Source of the DNA: Tetracentron sinense
Lineage: Eukaryota > Streptophyta > Magnoliopsida > Trochodendrales > Trochodendraceae
Length of the DNA: 64,000 bases
Reading direction: 5' to 3'
Assembly: GCA_015143295.1 (NCBI GenBank)
Contig: JABCRI010001098.1
Coordinates: 1 to 64,000 of the forward strand
In this document: piece by piece, positions 12,135 to 23,407 of the stretch
Layout of the letters: every line of letters begins with the position of its first letter
Position numbering within the stretch: position 1 is the first letter of the stretch
The notes under the pieces: generated by a model
Seen by the model: the letters and a program-made list of their open reading frames with translations, nothing else
What the model was told of the DNA's origin: nothing
The model's database searches: none
Position numbers and translations under genes: made by a program

Positions 12135-14129
12135 TGTAGAGACCTGAATCTTCTTTCATGCCTTTAATGCTAGTATTATGGGTATAATAGTCTTTGTGAG
12201 TATTTAATGCTTATTTAATTATATTTAACTAGTGGTGTGTGATCAAGGTTTAATCAAGTTGTAAAGAGAGGGAGGCCTTAACACACCCTTAACTTTAGGA
12301 ATATAGAACCCTGGATCTTTATTTCACTAAGTAAATGAACAGTGTGTGAATAGTGTTCAACTGTAGTCTGTAACTTGTGGTTTAATGCTATGGAAATGTT
12401 TGGATATATGGTGTACATGTGTTGATGGGTGTATATAGCCTAAAGGAGGGTGTTTTGAGTATACAAGGCATGGGACTTGGATTGGAGAAGATCCAAGTAG
12501 TAGAAAAGGGTTTTTGTAGCAAAACAGGGGAGCACCGATCGCTTGGTGATGAACACCGATCGATCGGTCATCTACCGATCAATCGGTAGCTGTCGACTGG
12601 TCAAATATTTTGTATAGAAAAAAATTTCAGAGAGGTGTTTTTCAACCGATCTCTCGTCGAAACACCGATCGACCGTAAGCACCGATCACTCGGTCCTGAC
12701 CACTGATCGATCGGTCATACCGTAGATTTTCTTCATTAAGAGTTTTTAAGTCTTTAGCCAACACCCCTTGCCTATAAAAGGCTCAGTTCATGCCTTAGGG
12801 TTTCAGAAACCCTTGAGGCTTATTTTGAGAGGGTTTTGAGAAGAAGAGAAAGGAGAAAGCTAGGGTTGGCTCAAAGCTTAAAGAGAAGATAAGATCTTCC
12901 CTCCTTCAGTGTTTCTTGATAAAGAACTTGAGGTTCTCACGTGTTTCCAAGCTCTTGGAATCAAAGTCATCGATTTCACCAAGGTAAATACATTCTACTA
13001 CCAATCTTGTGATAATACTAGTTACCACATGATGATTCTTCTTATTCTATACTATAAATCTTGATTTGATAAGGTGTGTGATGTTGTTTTTATACTTGGA
13101 TGTAAACTACCACTATTATGCACTCTATGTATTTGGTTTAATGCCTCTAAGGGTTTTTAGTGTTTAAATATGTTATTACTCTCGTATGTTCGCATGTCTC
13201 GCATGAATCGGGGTTTTTCCATGGATTTCTCCAAGTTCTAGAAGGGATTTTTAAGTAAGGACCTCACATGATGATTCTAAGAAACTCCATGATATTGTCT
13301 AAGATCGGTTCACAAGCTCCAAGGATCATATTAAACTCACAAGAACTTTATGATAATGTCTAAGATCGATGTACAAGCTCTAAGGATCACAAATGTAATT
13401 GCTCTAAGATCTCTATGGTTTTGCTCTACGGTATTTCTCTACGTCTCTATGGATCATAAATGACACTAAGAAACTCTATGGACTTAACTCAAAGAACTCA
13501 CAAGGCTATGATTATCGCAAGACTCACACGGTTTTGGTTTTTGGATTTCATTATACGTGCTATTTCACAGTTTCTATGCTTCGATATGTTTTAAGGATTT
13601 CAATCTCCATGATTTGCATGCTCTATGATATTATTACTTCATTGTTAGTAGTATGTATACGCTGAGTATTCCACGCTCAGCCGATATTTGTTATCATCGG
13701 TAGGTACTCGGGCTCCTTTCGACTTGTGTGGTACGGAGCCTTGGGTAGAGGAAGAGTACTACGATCCGAAGCCTTCTATGGACCACTACCAGGACGATGG
13801 CTCACTAGATAGGCTTCATGACTTTGACTTCTGCTGATTATCACATTTAGAAACATATGACATTTTGTTAAGTGAGTGTGGGACTTGTCCACTTCACATT
13901 TTGGATATAGACATACATATATATATTTTGTTGGTTCAGACTTGGACCTAGCAATAGGAGTGTTTAATTATATACTTTGCTTCCACTATGTGTTTCAAAT
14001 CACTTCCACAATGTATCTCTGTGTACTCTGACAGGTTGTTACGCGTGCCTTATGTATCATATGGGATGTATGATACGGTGGTCTCGGGCTAAAGTATCCC
14101 TAACTCCTAGGGGTATTTTGGGTCGCGAT
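12135..14129 (+). mobile_element. G1 3' LTR of the Tekay-like element
   Basis: It starts TGTAGAGACC after the PPT and ends near GGGTCGCGATA (14129), where the sequence switches to another LTR. U3 holds an array of ACCGATCGATCGGT-type palindromes (12533-12722), followed by a TATA box (CCTATAAAAG, 12771-12780) and a leader with a splice-donor-like AAG/GTAAAT near 12982. Short repeats of CACAAGCTCYAAGGATCA type follow at 13310-13450. Then come the conserved hairpin (13658-13678), the short acidic frame and the distal TATCCCTAACTCCTAGGGG. It anchors the identity of all other G-type units in the window as LTRs. Confidence 0.85.
13703..13837 (+). other. Conserved short acidic reading frame in G1 LTR
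   Basis: Open for 44 codons from a GGT after a splice-acceptor-like (T)AG, ending at TGA. It contains TEPWVEEEYYD and ends HDFDFC. It has no ATG and would need an upstream exon. Copies in other G-type LTRs share the PWVEEEY core and position (see 35836-35967). Coding is an inference from frame conservation. Confidence 0.35.
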
Positions 14130-15397
14130 AAGGAAGCTCTAGTTTTGTTACCGCTTATCGGAATCGAGTGATTCATGAACCATTAGAAAGGTATTGGAAC
14201 CTTCTTCGAGGTTCATGTTTAATGTTTTTTTTAGATTTTGAGTCTAAGCTAAGTCAAAAGTAAGTTTTCTGATGTTTTGTTTGCTAAAATTTCAGACCAA
14301 TCAGCTTTAGAGCCCATTTAGGTAATTAAAAACTCAGAATTTGGATTTATCCATTAGCGACAAAATTGTTTTCCTTTGAATGACGAGTCCAACGCAAATT
14401 GAATCATTAAAATCCGTCAAGTAAGTCAAAAGTTATGGTCAAATTACCAAAAGGGAAAAATCAAGACAACTCATTGGAATTTGGACGATCGATCGTCCCA
14501 AGTTGACGATCGATCGCCCAGAACCCAGAAATCTAGATAAGTTATTATAATTTGGATGATCGATCATCAAACTAACGATCGATCGTCAGAACGGGACCCT
14601 GTTTCATTAAAGATGCGGAAACTGGGGTTTTTAACCATTAAAACTATAAATAGGAGTCGTATTTCGAGGTTTTAGAGTATCCTATCCATTTCTAACCTAA
14701 TTTGGAAAAGGAGAAGAGGAAACCTAAGGTTTTGAGGTTGAAAGTACTTAGAGAAGAAGGAGATAGCATGGAAATTGCAAGGAAAGCTTAGAGATCTTCC
14801 TCAAAGCTTCTTGGGAGCGATTTAGATCTAAGGGAAGGATTCCTAAGGTCGATATACCATCCAAATCAAACCTATTATGATGTTTTTGTGAATGTTAGTA
14901 TGATAAAAATAGAAATTAGATATGTTTTTCCCAATATTGTATGAATTAAGCTATTATAGATGAAAATATGATTTAATAATATGGATGGAATGTATGGAGG
15001 ATGAGAAATACTATGGAGGATGAGATGAATGTATGGATGTGGATTGTGTTTGGGTTGTATGGATGGATTATGGTGTGGTGAAATGTTAGAAATGGGAAAG
15101 GGTAATATATTCATAAATTATGTACCCAAGGTGTTTGTTGAAATGCTTGAAAGGATAAATACTAATATAACACTATAGAATTGTTCAAAATTGATTATGA
15201 ATTATGCTAAGAATCATGATAAAATATATATATGTGATTGTGAGCGCGGGATTTCACTCCCTAATACCTCATGGGTTTATGTTGAGAGTTGTCACCTATT
15301 AATTCAGAAAGGATAAGTTTCCGGGATGTGGATAAGGTCTTAGTTTGTGATAGAGGTCTAGGTAAGAGGTTCGGTTAAGTCCGGGGAAGGTGTTAAG
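14130..15397 (+). mobile_element. Further gypsy-like LTR, 5' truncated (outer host of the Tekay element)
   Basis: It begins mid-LTR: GAATCGAGTGATTC and the following 250 bp match the reverse complement of about 17860-18040 in G2 copy b. It has its own palindrome array (GACGATCGATCGTC, 14483-14598) and a TATA box (TATAAATAGG, 14645-14654). The distal part differs from G2, ending in GGTTAAGTCCGGGGAAGG, and it lacks the short acidic frame. It resumes after the inserted G2 LTR at 18681 (GGCACCCCGAGG). Confidence 0.6.
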
Positions 15398-18300
15398 TGC
15401 CGCGTCCCAAAATACCCCCTAGGAGTTAGGGATACTTTAGTTCGTAATTGCCGTGTCAATCATCCTGTATAACACATAAGGCACACTTGACATCCTGCAA
15501 TGAACAAGGTAACCATAATACTATAACAACAATAATCAGAGAGTGGAAGCTAAAACATAAGTGCGGAAGCGTGAACCAACTTTTACTTTTCTTCTTTAAC
15601 TCCTATCAGTATTTCAAGTTTGATATACAAAACATGATAAAAGTAAAGGTGGACATGCCCACCTATCAAAATACAAAAAGTAAAATCTCGCTATCACTCT
15701 TCTCAACAGTAATTTAGATACGGCCATACATCTAGATCTTTATCCTCTTGCGACTGCATTGGGATAGGTGGCTCACTCTCCTCCACATACTCTTCCTCAA
15801 CCTAAGGCTCAGGGTTGAGGGCATCCACGGTACCTGCCGACATAAAAGTACGTTGAGTATGGAATACTCAGTGAGTAGAAGCTACTAGCTAACCATAGCA
15901 ATAACCATCACACAAATGCAACAAAAATATAATTCATCATATCCATCTAAAACAAGGATAGCAACATATGACATTCATAGCATTGAAGATAAAGCAATGT
16001 AATAATCTTGACATGCTTGGATGAATGTGAAAACTCCGGTAAAATTCGTGCTTGGAAAATCATGCTTTATTCTTGAAAATAGATTTTCGTGTTTCTTTCA
16101 AAACTTGCTTATCGTTGTTTGAAAACTTGTTCTTGTCTTGGTCTTGTTCGTGAGAATCACACATGCTTGTCTTGTTGTTGCTTGGAATCACTTGTCTTGC
16201 TTGTTCTTGTCGTGACTTGACATGTTCTTGACTTGACTTGCTTGTATACTTGTAAGCCAGAGGTTAGTGCCCTTGAAGCGACTTGTGAGCCAGGAATGTA
16301 AATTCCCTTCAGCGAAATGTATATATATATAGAAAAGGTATACCAAACTCCTTGTCTTGTTTTCTTGTGAGCCAGGTATGACATATCTTGCGATATGCCC
16401 TACCCTTGACCGGCCTGATATTCGGCTTTATCATTCTTGCATGTTTTCCTTATGAGCCAGGTATGACATATCCTAGGGATATGTCCTACCCTTGACCGGC
16501 CTGATGTCCGGCTTTATCATTCGTTTCGTAAATCACATTCTTGTTCTTGTAGTTTTCTTGAACATATACATATACTTTAGAAAACCGGTCCATGCATGCA
16601 TATGTGTGTGTGTAGCATTTGTAGTAATCATGGTGACTTGTATAATTTGAGGGATAGCATGTGGCATTTCAATTCATATTGTAATCATGTGAGAATTTAA
16701 AACAAGCATATAGGGCATTTAATCAAACTCACAATTTGAGGGAAACTACCTAAATCATGCTCTCGAAATCTTCTTTTAATATTTTTTTCTTCATGCGTTT
16801 CATCAAACAAGTGGCATTCAACATATTTTTATATTCATTTATTTCATATTTCTCATTCACACATTTCATCAAACACATGAGTGTATTCATTATGTATACT
16901 AAGCCCTTCCACCATTTTCATCACACATCACCCATCCCTACTTAGCTTTTCTTACATCATTTAAGGAAATCAAGGTTACATGAGGCAAGAATAAGATTCA
17001 TATTATCAATCATAACCCATTTAAGAGCAAACCTAGGTTACTACTAAGTTAGTTAGTAAGGGTGTACTAAACTTAAAGATCAAAGCTTGATCTTGAAGAA
17101 ATCCCTTGATTTCGGAACCCCACTTGGAGTAGAAGATCCACTTTGAACAAATGCTCCAAGCTTGAAGTGGGGAAGGATCCATAACTTGAAGAATGGAGGA
17201 ACTCTTGCTTGAGTGAGGATGATCCAAGCTTGATCTTGGGTTCTTCTTCCTCCAATCCAAACTTCCTTGAAGAAATCTCTAATCTCCTTCCTCTTCCTCT
17301 CTCAATCTCCTCTTAGTCTCTCTAGGTTTAGACTGAGCCAAAAACCTCCAATTGATCCCCTATTTATAGGCCAAGGGGTGAAACCCTAAGAATCTCAAAA
17401 TAAATTTCTGAGTTCGCGACCTACGATAGGTCGTAAGTTCTTTACAATCGATCGTAACCTTGTACGATCGGTCGTTAATTTCTACAATCGATCGTAAACG
17501 TTACAAAGAGTTTTGGCCATTAGGAATACTACAATCGATCGTAAGTTCTCTACGATCGATCGTAAACGTTATCGAGATTTTTGCTCATTTTTGAAACTCT
17601 ATGATCGATCATAGAATTTCTACGATCGATCGTAGCTCACCTACAATCGTTTGTAGGGTCTGGACGATTGTTCGTAACTCTTGTAGAAAATTTTCAGATT
17701 TTCCTATTTTTGTATTTCGACCATAACTTTTGACTCACTTGTTAGATTTTCATGATTCAACTTGAGTTGGATTCTGCTTTTGAAGAGGAAAAACTTTTGT
17801 GTTTTACATAATTTCCAATTCTTATTTATTCATGAACCATTTTGACCCTAAAGCTGACTGGTCTTCAATGGGTTGCGACAGCCTAGATTTGCAGCCGACC
17901 CGGTTTTGGAAATCCAACTTTTAACCTAACCCCGACTCAAAATCGTGAAAAATGATTATCATGAAACTTGAAGAGGGTTCCCATACCTTTCCAAAAATTC
18001 AAGAATCACTTGATTCTGATCAACGGTGATCAAAATAGAGGTTCTTAAAGTTAAGGGTAATGTTAAGGCATTCCCATTCTTGACACTTAGAGTATTTTGT
18101 ACTCTACTCCTTCATCCCAAAAATCTATAAATTTAAGAAAACTATTCTTAGGGCTTTAATACATGCCATATAAATCATCTACCTATAATATATCAAAACC
18201 AATCATTGATAACCCTTCGACACATCACAATAGGCTTTTACGCCTTAGACACTATTCACAAGCCACACCATCAAGATCCGGGTTTCTACATTCACACTTA

Positions 18301-18680
18301 GGGTATTTATACCCTAGATACTCGAGTATTATTATACTCTTATTTTAAGACTCAACATACACATATTAAATCCTCACTTCACTTTCCCCAATATCAAGAA
18401 CACATGGTAGGTCTTAAGCCTTTACATGCATTGTACACCAACACTATTCACCTCAGTCCTTTAAGCACTTAGGGTATTTTATATACCCTTGCTTCTATAC
18501 ACAGAGAGTATTCTCTTTTTGAGACTCAACACCCGCACCTTAAACCCTTACTCTCATTAACCAAGCCCAACTTATAATAAAGGCCTTTGGCCATTCCAAT
18601 ACTAATACCCTTGGCACTATTCACTCACATGAGCAGTGCTTGTACATGAACAATGTGTGTAGAAAATCCGGGGCTCTACA
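15398..18680 (-). mobile_element. G2 gypsy solo LTR (copy b), TSD about GTTAG
   Basis: It starts TGCCGCGTCCC and ends GGGCTCTACA. The right flank is GTTAG and the left flank GTTAAG, a TSD with one extra A. At 3283 bp it is the longest G2 copy, with about 0.6 kb of extra sequence near the minus-strand start (18080-18660). On + it shows the hairpin near 15848-15868, tandem TGAGCCAGGTATGACATATC repeats (16250-16510), a TATA box near 17360-17371 and a TACGATCGATCGTA array (17418-17682). Confidence 0.82.
15703..15834 (-). pseudogene. Short acidic reading frame, one stop, G2 copy b
   Basis: Same length as the 44-codon frame at 35836-35967, with VEEEYVEESEPPIP and DLDVWPYLNYC. The tryptophan codon of PWVEEEY is TAG here. 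Confidence 0.35.
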
Positions 18681-18827
18681 GTTAGGCACCCCGAGGTTTT
18701 CATTTTACAATGTTTCCCTACTCCCTAGGTGTAAGCCAATTTAGATCAAAGTTTGTTCAAATGCCTAAGTGTTTAAGGTTAAATTGGACGATCCATTGGG
18801 AATTTTGATAAAGATCAAAACTTGACT
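18681..18827 (+). mobile_element. Tail of the 14130 LTR and start of an A LTR fragment
   Basis: GGCACCCCGAGG continues the sequence interrupted at 15397. From about 18790 (CCATTGGGAATTTTGATAAAG) it resembles the A LTR near 37136-37160. The exact join was not found. No coding sequence. Confidence 0.45.
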
Positions 18828-21073
18828 TGAAGGGAATCCAGATAAAACATTTATGCGAAAAACTGGATCCGAAGATCTTTATACCATAGATAACAAATAA
18901 TATTAACTACATGTTTAGAGAATTATCTCGGTGAATGATGTTCATCGGTGAAGTACAAAACACGATGAATCATCAGAACTCTTTATAAAGATTTCTTGAA
19001 GAAATACTCAATGGTCGATCCTTGTTCTTCGTTATCCCCGCAAAGCTTTTGAATCTATCCTTGGTTCTTCAAGAACAAAGAGAAGAAGGATGATGATGAA
19101 ATAGACTTTCTATTTCACAAAACCTTAGGGTTCAAAATCCTAGATGTCAAAATCCCTTAGGGTTCAAAACCCTAGCCTTCGAAAAAATCCCTTGAGGTCT
19201 CTTGAAGCTCACGAAAATTGGAGAGGATTTCTCTCTTCTCTAGCTCACGGTTTTGAGGAGAAAAACAATAATGAATCTCTTGTGTCCCACGGTTTGGGGT
19301 ATTGGGTATATATAGATGTGGATCTTTTCCAAATCTAGACCAAATCCTAATCATTATCCAATAATGATAGTTATCTCTAAGAGTTACTAAATAATGATAA
19401 CTCTTATCATTAATTAAACTCTATATTTATCCATAACTAATTAGTTATAACAAACTATCTAATTTAGGATTCTTTTGCATAAAAGAATTCCTTAATTATT
19501 GGGATGTAACAAAATCCCTAGAATCTAGGGATTCTAATCAAATTAGAAACCCCCAAAGGGTGGGCGTGAGCTAGAGTGGGCATGAGAGAGAGGGAGACTT
19601 GATCATCAAGTCATGATAAGGATAATCCTTATCTCTTTTTTTCTTGTTTTTCAAGCAAGGAATCTAATCCCATTAGATAAGGACTAATTAATTTATAATA
19701 ATCTACTAACCAACTCCCTATAATCTAGGGATTCTTGAAGTGGGCGCCCACCTTAGGGAGTCTATCCCATGGGCTTGGGCCCACCAATAAGGTCCTTTTT
19801 AAAGGGCTTTTATGGATATGGGTCAAACCCATATCTCCTTAGTTAAATAATTCTTATTATTATTATCCTTTAATTTATATTAACATTTAATCTAAACCAT
19901 AGATTAATATATAATATATTTATTAAAGATTATCATTTAATCCTTTAAATATAGATTAACATTTAATCTATTATTTGAGTTTGTATTTCTTTTTTATGAG
20001 CATCTCCATAGATTGCTCTGGGACATTCTAACCCTGTCTTACCTGATGTTATCCCATTGACCCTTCAATAAGAATGACATCGGAATTGCAAGTGACGTGA
20101 GATATCCATGTTGCAATTGAATCCCAGTGTAAGAATATAAACCAATAAAGGATCCTGCCACATGAACTTTTCAATTTGATTGATCTTTCCAATAACATTA
20201 TCCCTAATGGGCCTTTAAGATTAATATATTATCTAACTCATAGCCCATTGTATATCATCCGGGTTTCCAAGACATTTGATTAAGCCATGAGAAACCATTT
20301 CTGATGTAAAACATTTCGAGAAAAACTTTTATTAAGTATAATATATTTTATTAAAAATATATTTCAAACTTATTTGATTTCAAAATCACCTGCGCAGGAT
20401 TTAAGCTTAATTGATTGTCTTATTCAGAACTTTGATAATCTCTCAATTTAATGAGCATGAATTTCTTGTTTGAAATTCATCATGATTCGAACAGCTTTCA
20501 GATTATCCAACTCTCACCGTATCATAGTCCCTTAGGTAGAGAGTACTTTGGTGCAATCAAAACAGTCAGATTACTGCTTAGTTATAAATGAACTCATCAG
20601 ATCTAAGGATCATCAAAACTATTATGTGAATGAGAGACCTACTATCTGATAGTATGTTTATACAAGAGGTCTCTCATTGCATGCAATCAGTCAGTGTATA
20701 TTTAAGCACCTATATGCTGATGTGTAGTCTCCACTATAATAGTTCGAGATAAAACTACATCTCAACCATTGAGAACATCTTAGCATTGTGGCAACCATAT
20801 AAGTGAAGTGCCCAGCTTCACCCATAGCTGTGACTCTATAAGGTATAAGGAACTGGAAAGCTATATCTTCCTGTGATAGTCCAATACCTATCACATAGCT
20901 TTCCTACAATATATCCTAGGGACCTTGATCGATATCTCATATCGTATAGATCATCTCATGATCATGGTCAATTACTGATAATGAATTCACAATAGATAAA
21001 GAAGATGTCTTTATTAATTTAATCAAAAAGAATCTTACAATCTAAATGAATTTTCAGGGCATAATGTCTTACA
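18828..21073 (-). mobile_element. Copia D solo LTR, TSD TGAC(T/C)
   Basis: A 2246-bp unit starts TGAAGGGAATCC and ends GTCTTACA, flanked by TGACT (18823-18827) and TGACC (21074-21078). It is collinear with the D LTRs at 4666-9727 and 26362-28563. No internal D sequence is present, consistent with LTR-LTR recombination. Confidence 0.85.
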
Positions 21074-21130
21074 TGACCAACTAGGGCTTAGAACCCAAAA
21101 GGGGCGTGTGGAAGTGGGACCCACCTAGGG

Positions 21131-23407
21131 TGTCGCGACCTAAAACCCACCCTAGGAGTTAGAGTGAACTTTGGACGACTAATCATGACTTATATGACTT
21201 GCTTGACAAACCATCCTACAAAAACCCACAGAGCATATACAATAGAGGATATAAACAGCGGAAACATAGTCTAACATAGCACAGCGGAAGACTAACAAAC
21301 CTCTATGTATATATACGCACATGATCCATGTTATACAAAATATACACAAAAGAAATGCGGACATGCTCGCCAAAATACATGGACATATCTCTCTCAACTC
21401 ACCCACAGCTATATCACTCAGAATCTACACCCACCTAATGGTAACCCTCTACTGGAGGTTCCTCGATGTACTCCTCCTCCACCCAAGGGCTCGGAGCACA
21501 GACATTGAATGAAGTAGCAGCTCCCTTAGAACCTGCCGATATAAACGTACGGCTGAGCATGGAATACTCAGCGTGTACCAAATACTAACCAACAGTCATA
21601 GCATACAGATAGCGATACATAGAGCAGGAAAAAATTCACACATATAAAGCAGGAATAATTCATATCATAACAATAAAGTAAAACAGTATATAATCATGCT
21701 TGCATTCATAAAAGCCGATAAAACCCTTGAAAACACCGTGCACTTGACTTGACTTAAAGTACCATTTCGTGCTTGAAAACTCGTCTTGTCTATCTTGCTT
21801 GATTCTTGTAGATCGTGTCATGTCATGCATGTCATGCGTGCTTGCTTGTGATCATGTAACTTGTGAGATACACTTGTAAGATGTACTTGTGAGATGCGCT
21901 TGTGAGATGCCTTGAGAGAGAAGAGAGACCCTTCTTTATGCAATGCACTTGAGAGGGAAGGGAGACCCTTCTTCATGATATTTATATACTTGCGAGGGAA
22001 GGGAGGCCCTTCTTTATGCTATGCACTTGTGAGTGAGGGGAGACCCCTTGTGGAATGTTTGTTCTTGTTTTCTTGTGAAAAGCGTGGTATAACATATCGT
22101 AGAATATGTCCCACCTCTAATCATGTTCTTGAAAATACGATAAATCATGTCATGCATGCCGTGCTCATGGAAGTCGTGTGCATACTTGCAATTGAATTTA
22201 AATATGACATGTTTGGGGATTTCACAATACATTACACATCATCATTTAAACAAGTAACAAATTAAACAATTTAGGAAAAGCGCGAAAAGACACTATCATA
22301 ACCCAAACAATTTCCATAAACTTTAAGCATGCATTTTCTTAATTTATTATTCATTTTATTCATCTTGGCATTCCATCAAACATGGTATGTTCATTATTTG
22401 TTAACCCTACAACATGCTTTTCTAGGTGGGTTATAATTCCATCATACATGTTTGTTCATTATGGATACAATGTCCTCCCCATTTCAATTATCACAACACA
22501 ACCATTGGCATCCAATTGCCCATTCCATCTCCATTCACATCATCCACACATCCCAACTCATAGCACAAGTATAGACGAAGGAAAACAAAGAAACATGGAG
22601 GAAAAGAGGAACTATGACTAAGAGGGTAGCAAGAAGTACCGACCTTGATCAATGAGGAAGAAAACTCCTCCAAAAACGCTCGTGAGGCACTGCCCTAGCT
22701 TGGAACACGAGCTCCACGAGTTCTTGAGCTTGAATCTTGAAGAAAATGGGCTTGAGGTTGATCTAAGTCTTCATCCCTTTTGATATCTTCCCCAAACGGA
22801 AACCCTAGGTTAGAAATCGCCCTCTCCTCTTTCTCTAACTCTCAAATGTCTCTAAGTGTTGTAAATGAGCCCTAAAGGCTCGGGCAACCCTTAAGAGTAA
22901 AGAGTGAAACGCCCAAAAGACGAAAACACCCTTAATGAAATTTCTGCAAAAACACGAAGACCGAGCGATCGGTGTTTATGACCGATCGATCGGTTGCCTA
23001 CCGAGCGATTGGTGTATTGACCGAGCTCTCGATCAAAAATCAGCTCTCTGGAAAATTTCCCCATACAAAATTTTCCACCAGTCGATAGCCTCCGATCGAT
23101 CGGTTTTGGACCGATCGATCGCTCCATGGACCGAGCGATCGGTGGTGTGCAGGTTTTGACACAGAGACCATTTTTCACCCACTTCCACTACTTGGACCCA
23201 TTCTACTTCTATTCTAACATCTCCTAAACTTGCCTAGGATGCTTGCAAGGCTATAGTTCATTATTAGATAATTGATTTAATTAATCATAGCATCCTTGAG
23301 ACAATACTCTAAGTTTTCAAATTTTCATTTCATGAAATTGGGCATTACAAGGTATCATGCCTTGGCACACATTCCAAGACATGAGCAAAAAGTTCCGGGG
23401 CTCTACA
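21131..23407 (-). mobile_element. G2 gypsy solo LTR (copy c), TSD TAGGG
   Basis: A 2277-bp unit starts TGTCGCGACC and ends GGGGCTCTACA, flanked by TAGGG at 21126-21130 and 23408-23412. It has the hairpin at about 21549-21569, a tandem array around GAGGGAAGGGAGACCCTTCT (21905-22050) and an ACCGATCGATCGGT-type array (22961-23145). The inner sequence is closest to copies f and h. Confidence 0.9.
21435..21533 (-). other. Conserved short acidic reading frame, G2 copy c
   Basis: Open for 32 codons plus stop, with APSPWVEEEYIEEPPVEGYH at its end. It starts at the GGT after the acceptor-like CGGCAG. It is close to the copy at 47244-47354. There is no start codon. Confidence 0.35.

Noticed and set aside
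12533-12722. Repeated GATCGATCG units as a possible CRISPR array
   Set aside because: Units are short palindromes with irregular spacing inside a plant LTR. No constant repeat-spacer length and no cas genes.
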